Shown here piece by piece: positions 1 through 5,750 of a stretch of 7,475 nt of DNA. The DNA lies in assembly GCA_900540685.1 (NCBI GenBank), contig UQGS01000074.1, positions 1 through 7,475 on the forward strand. The letters run 5' to 3'. The stretch comes from an uncultured Catenibacterium sp. (GTDB lineage Bacteria; Bacillota_I; Bacilli_A; Erysipelotrichales; Coprobacillaceae). The notes below the pieces were generated by a model, which did no database searches, was not told where the DNA came from, and saw only the letters and a program-made list of their open reading frames with translations. Position 1 is the stretch's first letter; the number at the start of each line of letters is the position of its first letter. The position numbers were made by a program, and so were the translations under genes.

Positions 1-2
1 GT

Positions 3-51
3 GCAAGCGAAGAATGGGGCTAATATAGCCTCAATTAGCTTGCCTTTTTTT
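3..51 (+). terminator. Hairpin and T-tract, probable terminator of an upstream gene or RNA
   Basis: An outer stem pairs GCAAGC (3-8) with GCTTGC (38-43). An inner stem pairs GGGGCT (16-21) with AGCCTC (27-32, one G-U pair) around a 5-base loop. The outer arm is followed by C and seven T (45-51). This is the usual shape of a rho-independent terminator read on the plus strand, so it probably ends a gene or small RNA lying left of the window. An alternative helix, GCTAAT (19-24) with ATTAGC (34-39), excludes both stems. The identity of the upstream transcript cannot be told. Confidence 0.6.
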
Positions 52-85
52 ATATTTAGAGTGATATATGAATATTTTGAGTAAA

Positions 86-140
86 CAAAAAATGAAAATA
101 CCAATTTTGGATAGCCCAATTGATATTTTCATTTAATTTG
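86..140 (-). terminator. Long AT-rich imperfect inverted repeat, possible terminator on the minus strand
   Basis: Two 17-base arms (90-106 and 118-134) are inverted repeats with one mismatch around an 11-base loop. After a two-base bulge, four more pairs (CAAA 86-89 with TTTG 137-140) extend the stem. Read on the minus strand, the hairpin runs into TTTTTTGTTT, which fits a second, read-through terminator for the kinase operon. On the plus strand no T-tract follows. It could also be a remnant of a small repeat element; nothing else in the window matches it. The arms are AT-rich, so the stem is long but only moderately stable. Confidence 0.4.
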
Positions 141-151
141 TCAACAATCTG

Positions 152-174
152 AAGACCACTTGATGTGGTCTTTT
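152..174. terminator. Probable convergent terminator downstream of the sensor kinase gene
   Basis: AAGACCAC (152-159) pairs perfectly with GTGGTCTT (165-172) around the loop TTGAT. The hairpin lies four bases beyond the kinase stop codon, where its terminator is expected. The T-tract (171-174) follows the stem on the plus strand. On the minus strand the stem itself ends in CTT and is followed by C, so termination in that direction may be weaker. I read it as serving transcripts from both sides. Confidence 0.6.
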
Positions 175-177
175 ATG

Positions 178-1302
178 TTAGTTCTGATCGAAATATCTGT
201 TGAATTTGACGATGAATGTTGTAATTTGATCATCACTTGTAACAGAAATATCACCATGATGAAGGTCTACTATATTCTTAGTGATTGCTAGTCCTAAGCC
301 AGTACCACCTGTTTTAGAGTTTCGTGATGAGTCTGTACGAAAAAATTTATTAAATAGAAGTGGGAGATCTTCTGGCGCAATTGTATCACCATGGTTGATG
401 ACTTTAACAGTTGCATATTTCTCATCACCTGATACTTCTATCTTTAAATCAGTATTATGATAGCCATACTTAAGTGCATTAGAAATAAGATTATCAAATA
501 CACGGGCTAATAACTGACCATCTCCCTGAACATAAATATCCTCTTCAGGTAAATTCATAATAGGTGTAATATTACAATCCTTGAATGAAGGATAGAACTC
601 ATCTGTCATCTGCATAATTAATCCAGAAAGATTAATCATACTCTTATTCAACTTGATATCTGTATTATCAAGTTTAGTGAATTCAAAGAGGTCATCCATC
701 ATTTCCTGAAGACGTATAGATTTTTCATACGCAATACCTGAATACTTATGTACATCTTCTTTAGATAAAGCTGAATCATCTTTAATTAACTCAAGATATC
801 CTACAATAGTTGTAAGAGGGGTTCTTAAGTCATGCGCTACGTTTGTGATTAATTCATTCTTTTGTCTTTCTGCATTACGTTCTATATCTAGTGCAGCTCT
901 TTCTTTTTCTTTTAGCTTTTCACTTTCTTTTTCTTTCGCAAGTAATGTTTTTGATAAGACATTGATGTTAGCGGCAAGAGAACCTAATTCATCATCATAT
1001 TCTACTTCACACTGTACACCATAATTACCACTTGTAACCTGCTGGATAGAACGTCTGAGCTTTCTAATATATTCAATTGTGAAATCAATCAGTTTAAAGA
1101 AGATTTCTACAAAGACAATAAAAGAAATCGCATAACATAATGCATAACGCATTTCATTAGGTACCGCAATAGGAATAATTCTATCGAATACAATTCCTAG
1201 AATAGAATAAATAAGAAATGCGACAAGATAACTTAATGTAATATTAATCAACAAACGCCATTTAAAAGAAGAAATAAACAGCTTTCTTAATTTCTGCATC
1301 AT
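178..1302 (-). CDS. Membrane sensor histidine kinase, VanS-like
   Basis: This 374-residue kinase should autophosphorylate on histidine and pass the phosphate to the response regulator encoded just upstream. Two membrane segments (about 17-38 and 52-72) enclose an outside loop of only about 13 residues. A HAMP-like linker (73-125) and a charged, probably coiled-coil stretch (118-150) follow. The HisKA motif NVAHDLRTPL (154-163) carries the phospho-acceptor His157. The ATPase domain shows an N box (FDNLISNALKYG, 269-280), an F box (LFNKFFRTD, 316-324) and a G2 box (GGTGLGLAI, 332-340). The G1 region reads NHGDTIAPEDL (303-313) without the usual DxGxG, as I recall from VanS-type kinases. The start ATG lies in an ATGA overlap with the regulator stop; no Shine-Dalgarno site is visible, so translation is probably coupled. 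A second ATG follows directly. The small loop suggests that the signal is sensed in or at the membrane. No vancomycin-resistance genes are nearby, so the ligand is unknown. Confidence 0.93.
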   Translation of the reverse strand: MMQKLRKLFISSFKWRLLINITLSYLVAFLIYSILGIVFDRIIPIAVPNEMRYALCYAISFIVFVEIFFKLIDFTIEYIRKLRRSIQQVTSGNYGVQCEVEYDDELGSLAANINVLSKTLLAKEKESEKLKEKERAALDIERNAERQKNELITNVAHDLRTPLTTIVGYLELIKDDSALSKEDVHKYSGIAYEKSIRLQEMMDDLFEFTKLDNTDIKLNKSMINLSGLIMQMTDEFYPSFKDCNITPIMNLPEEDIYVQGDGQLLARVFDNLISNALKYGYHNTDLKIEVSGDEKYATVKVINHGDTIAPEDLPLLFNKFFRTDSSRNSKTGGTGLGLAITKNIVDLHHGDISVTSDDQITTFIVKFNRYFDQN

Positions 1303-1994
1303 AATTCGAACTTATAACCAATGCCCCAGACAGTAATAATATGTCTTGGTGTACGAGGCTGTCTTTCAATCTTTTCTCTTAGTTTTCTAATATGTACCAT
1401 GATGGTATTATTGGCATGTGTTGCTTCTTCATGCCATATTTTTGTATAGATATCTTCAACAGAGAATACTGTACCAGGATGTGAAGCAAGTAATACTAAG
1501 ATTTCATATTCAATCTTAGTGACAGCCACTGGACGATTATCTACAGATACCATCTTCTTATTTGTATCAATAAGTAGATCGTTGGCCTGAATAATAGAAT
1601 TATCTACACCAATAGGCTTACTATATACCTGATAACGTCTTAATTGTGACTTAACACGTGCCACTAATTCCATGGCATTAAAAGGTTTTGCGATATAATC
1701 ATCAGCGCCCTTTAATAATCCTTCAATCTTATCCTGATCAGCTGTCTTAGCTGATACAAAGATAACTGGGATATTGTACTTTTCTCTGATCATCTCTAAT
1801 GCCTGTAAACCATCTACGCCAGGCATCATCATATCTAGAATTACAAGGTCAATCTTGAACTTCTCAAGATCACGTAATAATGTATACGCATTATAACGTT
1901 TTTCAACATGATAACCTTCTTGAGTTAAATAAATTTCAATAAGATCACAAATTTCTTTTTCATCATCAATAACTAATATACGAGGTGTTTCCAT
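1299..1994 (-). CDS. OmpR/VanR-family response regulator
   Basis: This is a DNA-binding regulator of 231 residues, a typical OmpR-family length. The receiver domain (about 4-118) has the acidic pair Asp10-Asp11, the phospho-acceptor Asp54 in VILDMMMPG, Ser81, and Lys103 in the AKPF motif. A winged-helix output domain (about 136-230) has the likely recognition helix around NNTIMVHIRKLREKI (195-209) and ends in the typical WGIGYKFEL. The start at 1994 is chosen because GGGAGG lies 8 bases upstream. The in-frame ATG at 2015 would add seven residues (MAWEDKH) that overlap this site. It is first in its operon and overlaps the kinase gene by four bases, so the two are a cognate pair. It resembles VanR most, but that says nothing firm about its target genes. 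Confidence 0.94.
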   Translation of the reverse strand: METPRILVIDDEKEICDLIEIYLTQEGYHVEKRYNAYTLLRDLEKFKIDLVILDMMMPGVDGLQALEMIREKYNIPVIFVSAKTADQDKIEGLLKGADDYIAKPFNAMELVARVKSQLRRYQVYSKPIGVDNSIIQANDLLIDTNKKMVSVDNRPVAVTKIEYEILVLLASHPGTVFSVEDIYTKIWHEEATHANNTIMVHIRKLREKIERQPRTPRHIITVWGIGYKFEL

Positions 1995-2002
1995 ATGTTT
2001 AT

Positions 2003-2008
2003 CCTCCC
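2003..2008 (-). promoter_or_regulatory. Ribosome binding site fixing the response-regulator start
   Basis: On the minus strand GGGAGG stands 8 bases before the ATG at 1994. It lies inside the longer open frame from 2015, so it argues for the downstream start. Confidence 0.85.
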
Positions 2009-2015
2009 AAGCCAT

Positions 2016-2049
2016 ATCATAATATAATTAATTAATAAAATAAAGAAAA
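2016..2049 (-). promoter_or_regulatory. AT-rich region probably holding the response-regulator operon promoter
   Basis: Read on the minus strand, this stretch contains several overlapping -10-like hexamers (TATATT, TATTAT, TATGAT between 2026 and 2016). Upstream at a suitable distance are only weak -35 candidates such as TTCTTT or TTTATT. A promoter must lie here because the pyrG promoter diverges just beyond, but the exact site cannot be fixed from sequence. No clear direct repeats for autoregulation were seen. Confidence 0.35.
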
Positions 2050-2052
2050 GAA

Positions 2053-2088
2053 TTGCATACGACGGGGGAATTTGCTATAGTTGTAAAG
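2053..2088 (+). promoter_or_regulatory. pyrG promoter, predicted transcript start GGGC
   Basis: A -35 box TTGCAT (2053-2058) and a -10 box TATAGT (2076-2081) are separated by exactly 17 bases, with TG one base before the -10 (extended -10). Six bases after the -10 comes GGGC (2088-2091), so the predicted start is the first G. A GGGC start is the feature that permits CTP-sensitive G addition at Bacillus subtilis pyrG. The start site itself is inferred from spacing. Confidence 0.8.
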
Positions 2089-2122
2089 GGCACAAACGGG
2101 TCTTCCGTAGGTGCTTTTTTTT
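2088..2122 (+). terminator. pyrG leader attenuator, likely CTP-sensitive
   Basis: The predicted leader folds from its first bases: GCAC (2090-2093) pairs with GTGC (2111-2114) and ACGG (2096-2099) with CCGT (2105-2108). A small internal loop separates the helices, the loop is GTCTT, and eight T follow (2115-2122). This is an intrinsic terminator placed between promoter and gene. In the B. subtilis system, low CTP makes polymerase stutter at GGG and add extra G, and the poly-G 5' end pairs with a pyrimidine tract so that the terminator cannot form. The tract UCUUCC (2101-2106) could play that part here, although it lies in the loop and descending arm. The mechanism is inferred from arrangement. 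Confidence 0.78.
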
Positions 2123-2138
2123 GTTTAATATAGAGAAA

Positions 2139-2144
2139 GAGGTG
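2139..2144 (+). promoter_or_regulatory. Ribosome binding site fixing the pyrG start
   Basis: GAGGTG ends six bases before the ATG at 2151. An in-frame TTG at 2121 lies in the attenuator T-tract and lacks such a site, so the shorter protein is preferred. Confidence 0.85.
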
Positions 2145-2150
2145 AAGAGA

Positions 2151-3752
2151 ATGGCAAAATTTATATTTGTCACAGGTGGTGTCGTATCAGGTCTAGGGAA
2201 AGGTTTAACAGCTGCATCTTTAGGTAGAATATTAAAACAAAGAGGATTAAAAGTATTCATGCAGAAACTTGATCCTTATATCAATGTGGATCCAGGAACT
2301 ATGTCTCCTTATCAGCATGGTGAAGTTTATGTAACAGCTGATGGTGCAGAAACAGACTTAGACTTAGGTCATTATGAACGTTTTATTGATGAAGACTTAA
2401 ACAGAAACTCTTCAGTTACAACTGGTAGAGTATATAGCGATGTAATCTCTAAAGAAAGAAGAGGGGATTACTTAGGCGCAACAGTACAGGTTGTTCCTCA
2501 TATCACAAATGCGATTAAGGACAAGATCTATGCTGCAGAAGAATCTTCTCAGGCAGATATCGTTATTACAGAAATCGGTGGTACTGTAGGAGATATCGAA
2601 TCATTACCATTTATTGAAGCAATTAGACAGGTGAGACTCGATAGAGGCTACAAGAATACTCTTTATATACATACAACTTTACTTCCATATATTGGTGCTA
2701 GCCATGAAGTAAAGACTAAACCAACACAGCATAGTGTTAAGGAATTATTAGGATATGGTATCCAGCCAGATATTATCGTATGTCGTAGTGAACATACTAT
2801 TTCTGATGAATTAAAGGACAAGATCTCTTTATTCTGTAATGTTCCTAAGGAAGCTATCATCTCTAACTATGATGTAGATGTTCTTTATGAATTACCAGTA
2901 GAATTATTAGATCAGCATATGGATGATGTTGTTCTTGATCATTTAAGAATTGAAGCACCTGAAGCTGATTTCACTGAATGGCGTGAATTAGTTGAAAGAG
3001 TGAAGAACTTAAAGGATACAGTTAAAATAAAGATGGTTGGTAAGTACTGTGAATTCCCAGATGCTTACTTATCTGTTAATGAAGCATTAAAACATGCTGG
3101 TTATTATGCAAACAGTGAAGTTGAAATTGACTGGGTTAACTCTGAAGAAGTAACTAAAGAAAATATCGCTTCTAAGCTTGCTGATGCTGATGGTATCTTA
3201 GTACCAGGTGGATTTGGTAACAGAGGTGTTGAAGGCATGATTGTTGCTATCCAGTATGCAAGAGAACATGATATTCCATTCTTAGGAATCTGTTTAGGTA
3301 TGCAGTGTGCTTCTATTGAATATGCAAGAAATGTATGTAAATTGGATGATGTTAACTCATTAGAATTCGATAAGAACTGTATGACTCCATTGATTTCATT
3401 AATGCACGATCAGTCTTTAGAAAACATGGGTGGTACTCAGAGACTTGGTAACTACACTTGTGAATTAAAAGAAGGTACAATTGCGCATAAGTTATATGGA
3501 AAGGATCTTATCCAGGAAAGACATAGACATAGATATGAATTCAATAATACATATCGTCAGATGTTAGAAGATGCAGGACTTGTTATCTCTGGACGTAATC
3601 CAAAGAGAGATTTAGTAGAAATCGTTGAAGTTCCTAACCATCCATATTTCGTTGCATGTCAGTTCCATCCAGAATTCAATTCTAGACCAAATAGAGCACA
3701 TCCTCTATTCCAGGGACTTATAGATGCAGCACATAAAAAGAAATACAATTAA
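2151..3752 (+). CDS. pyrG: CTP synthase (glutamine-hydrolysing)
   Basis: PyrG makes CTP from UTP, ATP and glutamine, the last step of de novo pyrimidine nucleotide synthesis, in the cytoplasm. The protein has 533 residues, normal for the family. The N-terminal synthetase domain (about 1-267) starts MAKFIFVTGGVVSGLGKG with its P-loop Lys17. It also holds KERRGDYLGATVQVVPHIT (101-119) and GGTVGDIES (143-151), which are family signatures. The C-terminal class I glutamine amidotransferase domain (about 290-528) has the oxyanion strand PGGFGNRG (352-359), the nucleophile Cys381 in GICLGMQ, and His506 and Glu508 in FHPEF. All expected catalytic residues are present. It has its own promoter and attenuator, and a strong terminator follows seven bases after the stop, so it is probably transcribed alone. 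The divergent neighbour is the two-component operon. Confidence 0.98.
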   Translation: MAKFIFVTGGVVSGLGKGLTAASLGRILKQRGLKVFMQKLDPYINVDPGTMSPYQHGEVYVTADGAETDLDLGHYERFIDEDLNRNSSVTTGRVYSDVISKERRGDYLGATVQVVPHITNAIKDKIYAAEESSQADIVITEIGGTVGDIESLPFIEAIRQVRLDRGYKNTLYIHTTLLPYIGASHEVKTKPTQHSVKELLGYGIQPDIIVCRSEHTISDELKDKISLFCNVPKEAIISNYDVDVLYELPVELLDQHMDDVVLDHLRIEAPEADFTEWRELVERVKNLKDTVKIKMVGKYCEFPDAYLSVNEALKHAGYYANSEVEIDWVNSEEVTKENIASKLADADGILVPGGFGNRGVEGMIVAIQYAREHDIPFLGICLGMQCASIEYARNVCKLDDVNSLEFDKNCMTPLISLMHDQSLENMGGTQRLGNYTCELKEGTIAHKLYGKDLIQERHRHRYEFNNTYRQMLEDAGLVISGRNPKRDLVEIVEVPNHPYFVACQFHPEFNSRPNRAHPLFQGLIDAAHKKKYN

Positions 3753-3758
3753 TACATT

Positions 3759-3784
3759 GGCATGAGGATAACCTCATGCCTTTT
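3759..3784 (+). terminator. pyrG terminator
   Basis: A perfect 9-base stem, GGCATGAGG (3759-3767) with CCTCATGCC (3772-3780), has the tetraloop ATAA and is followed by TTTT. It starts seven bases after the pyrG stop codon. It also overlaps the region just upstream of the ispF promoter. Confidence 0.9.
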
Positions 3785-3785
3785 G

Positions 3786-3794
3786 TGTTACAAT
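3786..3794 (+). promoter_or_regulatory. Putative extended -10 promoter of ispF
   Basis: TGTTACAAT contains the -10 box TACAAT (3789-3794) with a TG one base upstream. No -35 hexamer fits; that position falls in the terminator hairpin. Transcription would start near 3800, leaving a leader of about 15 bases that is mostly the ribosome binding site. Confidence is limited by the missing -35. Confidence 0.5.
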
Positions 3795-3803
3795 AAAAGG
3801 CAT

Positions 3804-3808
3804 GGAGG
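3804..3808 (+). promoter_or_regulatory. Ribosome binding site fixing the ispF start
   Basis: GGAGG stands seven bases before the ATG at 3816. An in-frame ATG at 3762 lies inside the pyrG terminator hairpin and would add 18 residues foreign to IspF. Confidence 0.9.
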
Positions 3809-3815
3809 TATTGTT

Positions 3816-4292
3816 ATGCGTATAGGACAGTCAATAGATATTCATCAGTTGGTAGAAGGAAGAAAGCTTATTCTAGGTGGTGTAGAAATTCCTTATGAAA
3901 AAGGGTTAAAGGGACATAGTGATGCTGATGTTCTCTTGCATGCGATTATTGAATCAATCATTGGGGCATTAGGTGAAGGAGATATTGGTAAACATTTCCC
4001 TGATACAGATGATCGCTACAAAGGTATTTCTTCAATGATTCTTTTAGAAGAAACATATAAGCTAATGAATGAAAAAGGTTATAAGATTGGTAATGTGGAT
4101 GCGATTATTATGACAGAACAGCCAAAGATGGCACCTCATATACCTACAATGAGACATAATATTGCGAAAGCACTTCATTGTGATGTGACACAGATTAATG
4201 TGAAAGCCACACGTGGAGAAAAGCTTGGTTTTGTAGGAAGAGGAGAAGGAATCGTTTCTCAGGCAGTCTGCTTACTAGAAAATGTGTATTAG
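3816..4292 (+). CDS. ispF: 2-C-methyl-D-erythritol 2,4-cyclodiphosphate synthase
   Basis: IspF cyclises CDP-methylerythritol 2-phosphate and releases CMP, a middle step of the MEP route to isoprenoid precursors; the family acts as a cytoplasmic homotrimer with one divalent metal per active site. The protein has 158 residues, the normal length. Metal ligands Asp8 and His10 (IGQSIDIHQL) and His42 (DVLLHAI) are present, as are HSDAD (34-38) and GDIGKHFPDTD (55-65). The C-terminal nucleotide-binding segment reads KATRGEKLGFVGRGEG (130-145), where most homologues I know have KATTTEKLGF. The N-terminal QS is also unlike the common RIGHGYD or RVGIGYD start. These are neighbours of the active site, so some change in detail is possible, but the core residues are intact. 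Its own promoter and terminator suggest a single-gene unit. Confidence 0.96.
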   Translation: MRIGQSIDIHQLVEGRKLILGGVEIPYEKGLKGHSDADVLLHAIIESIIGALGEGDIGKHFPDTDDRYKGISSMILLEETYKLMNEKGYKIGNVDAIIMTEQPKMAPHIPTMRHNIAKALHCDVTQINVKATRGEKLGFVGRGEGIVSQAVCLLENVY

Positions 4293-4310
4293 TTATGTAT
4301 TTTTTAAATA

Positions 4311-4337
4311 AGGTGATGTTTTTACATCATCTTTTTT
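4311..4337 (+). terminator. ispF terminator
   Basis: AGGTGATGT (4311-4319) pairs with ACATCATCT (4324-4332, one G-U pair) around the loop TTTT, and T continues to 4337. It lies about 19 bases after the ispF stop codon. The T-tract overlaps the -35 box of the next promoter. Confidence 0.88.
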
Positions 4338-4365
4338 GTCACTCAGATATCTTTTATAGTATAAT
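4336..4365 (+). promoter_or_regulatory. Promoter of the Ig-like/rhomboid operon
   Basis: A -35 box TTGTCA (4336-4341; five of six consensus bases) and a perfect -10 box TATAAT (4360-4365) are 18 bases apart. The predicted start near 4372 leaves a leader of only about 18 bases before the GTG start codon. No operator-like repeat was seen, so it looks like a plain housekeeping promoter. Confidence 0.8.
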
Positions 4366-4377
4366 GAAGGCACGAAA

Positions 4378-4383
4378 GAGGTG
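4378..4383 (+). promoter_or_regulatory. Ribosome binding site fixing a GTG start
   Basis: GAGGTG sits six bases before the GTG at 4390. The in-frame GTG at 4381 is itself part of this site, so the later start is preferred. Confidence 0.8.
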
Positions 4384-4389
4384 ATACTA

Positions 4390-5184
4390 GTGAAATGGAG
4401 GAACAAACTGATTACTGTCATTTTACTATTATTTATTTTCCTTGAATTATTTTCTATTTATAAGATTACCACTATGGCAACTTTTGAATTGAAACAGACA
4501 GTATTTACTTATGAATTAGGACAGGAAGTATCACAGAATATAGAAGATTATGTCATCTGTCCAGATAGAATAAAAAAATCACTTACTTTAAACTTGAAGC
4601 GTGTGAACTTGAATAAAGTAGGTAACTATAATGCGAGTATTGAATATGCAGGACGTGACTATGATTTTAAGATTAAGATTGTAGATACAAAAAAACCAAC
4701 AGTAAAACTTAAAAAGCTTGTTTATTATGTGAATCCTAATCAGCCACTCTATGCAAAAAAAACAGTAGCTGAAGTCAATGATGCGTCTTTAACACAAATC
4801 TATTTCTTAAAGAAAGAAAATAGTGAAGAACTAGTTAAAGAAAAGTCATATGAAAAGGTAGGTACATATATTGAACGTGTTGTAGTAAGAGATGAACAAG
4901 GTAATACATCTTTTCCAATGCGTATTAAAGTGATTGTAGCCAATGATTTAGTTGTTCCTGCTATTAAGGGGGCAGAAGATAAAGTCATTCGTATAGGTGA
5001 TAACTTTAATGCAAGAGAAGGTGTTACTGCCTATGATAATGAAGATGGTGACCTAACAAATAAGATAGTTGTCACAGGTAAAGTACAGACAAATGCTGTA
5101 GGACGTTATGTTTTAACTTATACAGTCACTGACAGTTCTAAGAATATGGCTAAGGTTACAAGAGTAGTGGAGGTTATTGAATGA
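4390..5184 (+). CDS. Membrane-anchored protein with three Ig-like repeats (last one DUF5011-like)
   Basis: This 264-residue protein starts with GTG. A short positive N-terminus (KWRNK) and one hydrophobic segment (about 7-25) have no lipobox and no obvious cleavage site, so it is probably an N-terminal anchor with the rest outside. Three beta-rich units follow: about 31-100, 101-186 and 188-263. Each ends in a related strand pattern: VGNYNASIEYAGRDY, VGTYIERVVVRDEQGN and VGRYVLTYTVTDSSKN. The third (YDNEDGDLTNKIVVTGKV, then VGRY) is a clear bacterial Ig-like domain of the DUF5011/Cry22-like type, common in Gram-positive surface proteins. There is no LPxTG motif and no catalytic motif that I recognise. 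It is first in a five-gene operon and overlaps the rhomboid gene by four bases (ATGA). The role is unknown; adhesion, envelope scaffolding or serving as a protease partner are all guesses. Confidence 0.85.
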   Translation: MKWRNKLITVILLLFIFLELFSIYKITTMATFELKQTVFTYELGQEVSQNIEDYVICPDRIKKSLTLNLKRVNLNKVGNYNASIEYAGRDYDFKIKIVDTKKPTVKLKKLVYYVNPNQPLYAKKTVAEVNDASLTQIYFLKKENSEELVKEKSYEKVGTYIERVVVRDEQGNTSFPMRIKVIVANDLVVPAIKGAEDKVIRIGDNFNAREGVTAYDNEDGDLTNKIVVTGKVQTNAVGRYVLTYTVTDSSKNMAKVTRVVEVIE

Positions 5185-5750
5185 TCACATATATCTTTAT
5201 GGCGATATGTATAGCAGTTTTTGTTTATATTAATTATTTTTCTAAGGATAATAAAACTTCAGAAGCAATGCATTTAGGTGCTTTATATACACCTTATGTG
5301 AAAAATAGAGGAGAATATTGGCGATTTATTACATCTGCTTTTATTCATACAGAGTTTCTTCATTTATTTATGAATATGTACTGTATCTTCTATTTAGGAC
5401 GTATGTTTGAAACATTACTTGGACCAGTACGCTATTTAGTACTTGTCTTAGTTTCTATTGTGATGAGTTCACTCGCAACTTACTACTATTCTTATAGAGA
5501 TTCTAGCGTAGATAACTCTATCACAATTGGGGCAAGTGGTTTATTCTATGGCTTCTTAGGAGCTATTGTTGGGCTAGGTTTATTTAAAGGCGGTGCTTTC
5601 TTTGATTTATTAAGAGGCTATTTACCTTGTATTGCGATTAACCTTGCCTTTACTCTTATGAATTCTCGTATTTCTAAGACAGGACATGTAGGTGGATTAA
5701 TCGGTGGATACCTCACTATGTATATTATGTATCTCTTAAAAGTGATATGA
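5181..5750 (+). CDS. Rhomboid family intramembrane serine protease
   Basis: Rhomboids cleave membrane proteins within or next to the membrane. This one has 189 residues and about six membrane segments (roughly 2-20, 55-78, 84-104, 115-136, 145-160, 168-188), the minimal bacterial fold. The family signatures are complete: YWRFITSAFIH (46-56), HLFMNM (61-66) with Asn65, the catalytic Ser119 in GASG, and His169 in GHVGG. The His56-His61-Asn65 spacing matches the classic HxxxxHxxxN motif. It has no extra cytoplasmic or zinc-finger domain. GGAGG lies seven bases before the ATG, and the start overlaps the stop of the Ig-like gene, so the two are translationally coupled. The protein should be active; its substrate is unknown, and the upstream anchored protein is the first candidate. 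Confidence 0.95.
   Translation: MITYIFMAICIAVFVYINYFSKDNKTSEAMHLGALYTPYVKNRGEYWRFITSAFIHTEFLHLFMNMYCIFYLGRMFETLLGPVRYLVLVLVSIVMSSLATYYYSYRDSSVDNSITIGASGLFYGFLGAIVGLGLFKGGAFFDLLRGYLPCIAINLAFTLMNSRISKTGHVGGLIGGYLTMYIMYLLKVI

Noticed and set aside
68..136. A 22-codon plus-strand open frame starting MNILSKQKMK
   Set aside because: It has no ribosome binding site, lies across the long inverted repeat and shows no recognisable motif, so chance is the best explanation.
117..144. A minus-strand TTGACA (139-144) as a -35 box
   Set aside because: No convincing -10 box is found 16-18 bases downstream, and the hexamer lies behind a terminator with no minus-strand gene following in view.
178..1994. A vancomycin-resistance function for the two-component pair
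   Set aside because: Similarity to VanR/VanS is at family level only, and no ligase, VanX or VanH gene is present.
2088..2122. A metabolite riboswitch or T-box before pyrG
   Set aside because: The leader before the terminator is only about 27 bases, too short for any known aptamer or T-box.
2075..2260. Minus-strand open frame over the pyrG promoter and start
   Set aside because: It overlaps the pyrG promoter, attenuator and first codons, has no family resemblance and is best read as a shadow.
2663..2860. Minus-strand open frame inside pyrG
   Set aside because: It lies wholly within a well-supported gene and has no recognisable protein pattern.
4800..4988. Minus-strand open frame inside the Ig-like gene
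   Set aside because: It is low-complexity serine/phenylalanine-rich translation of the reverse strand with no support.
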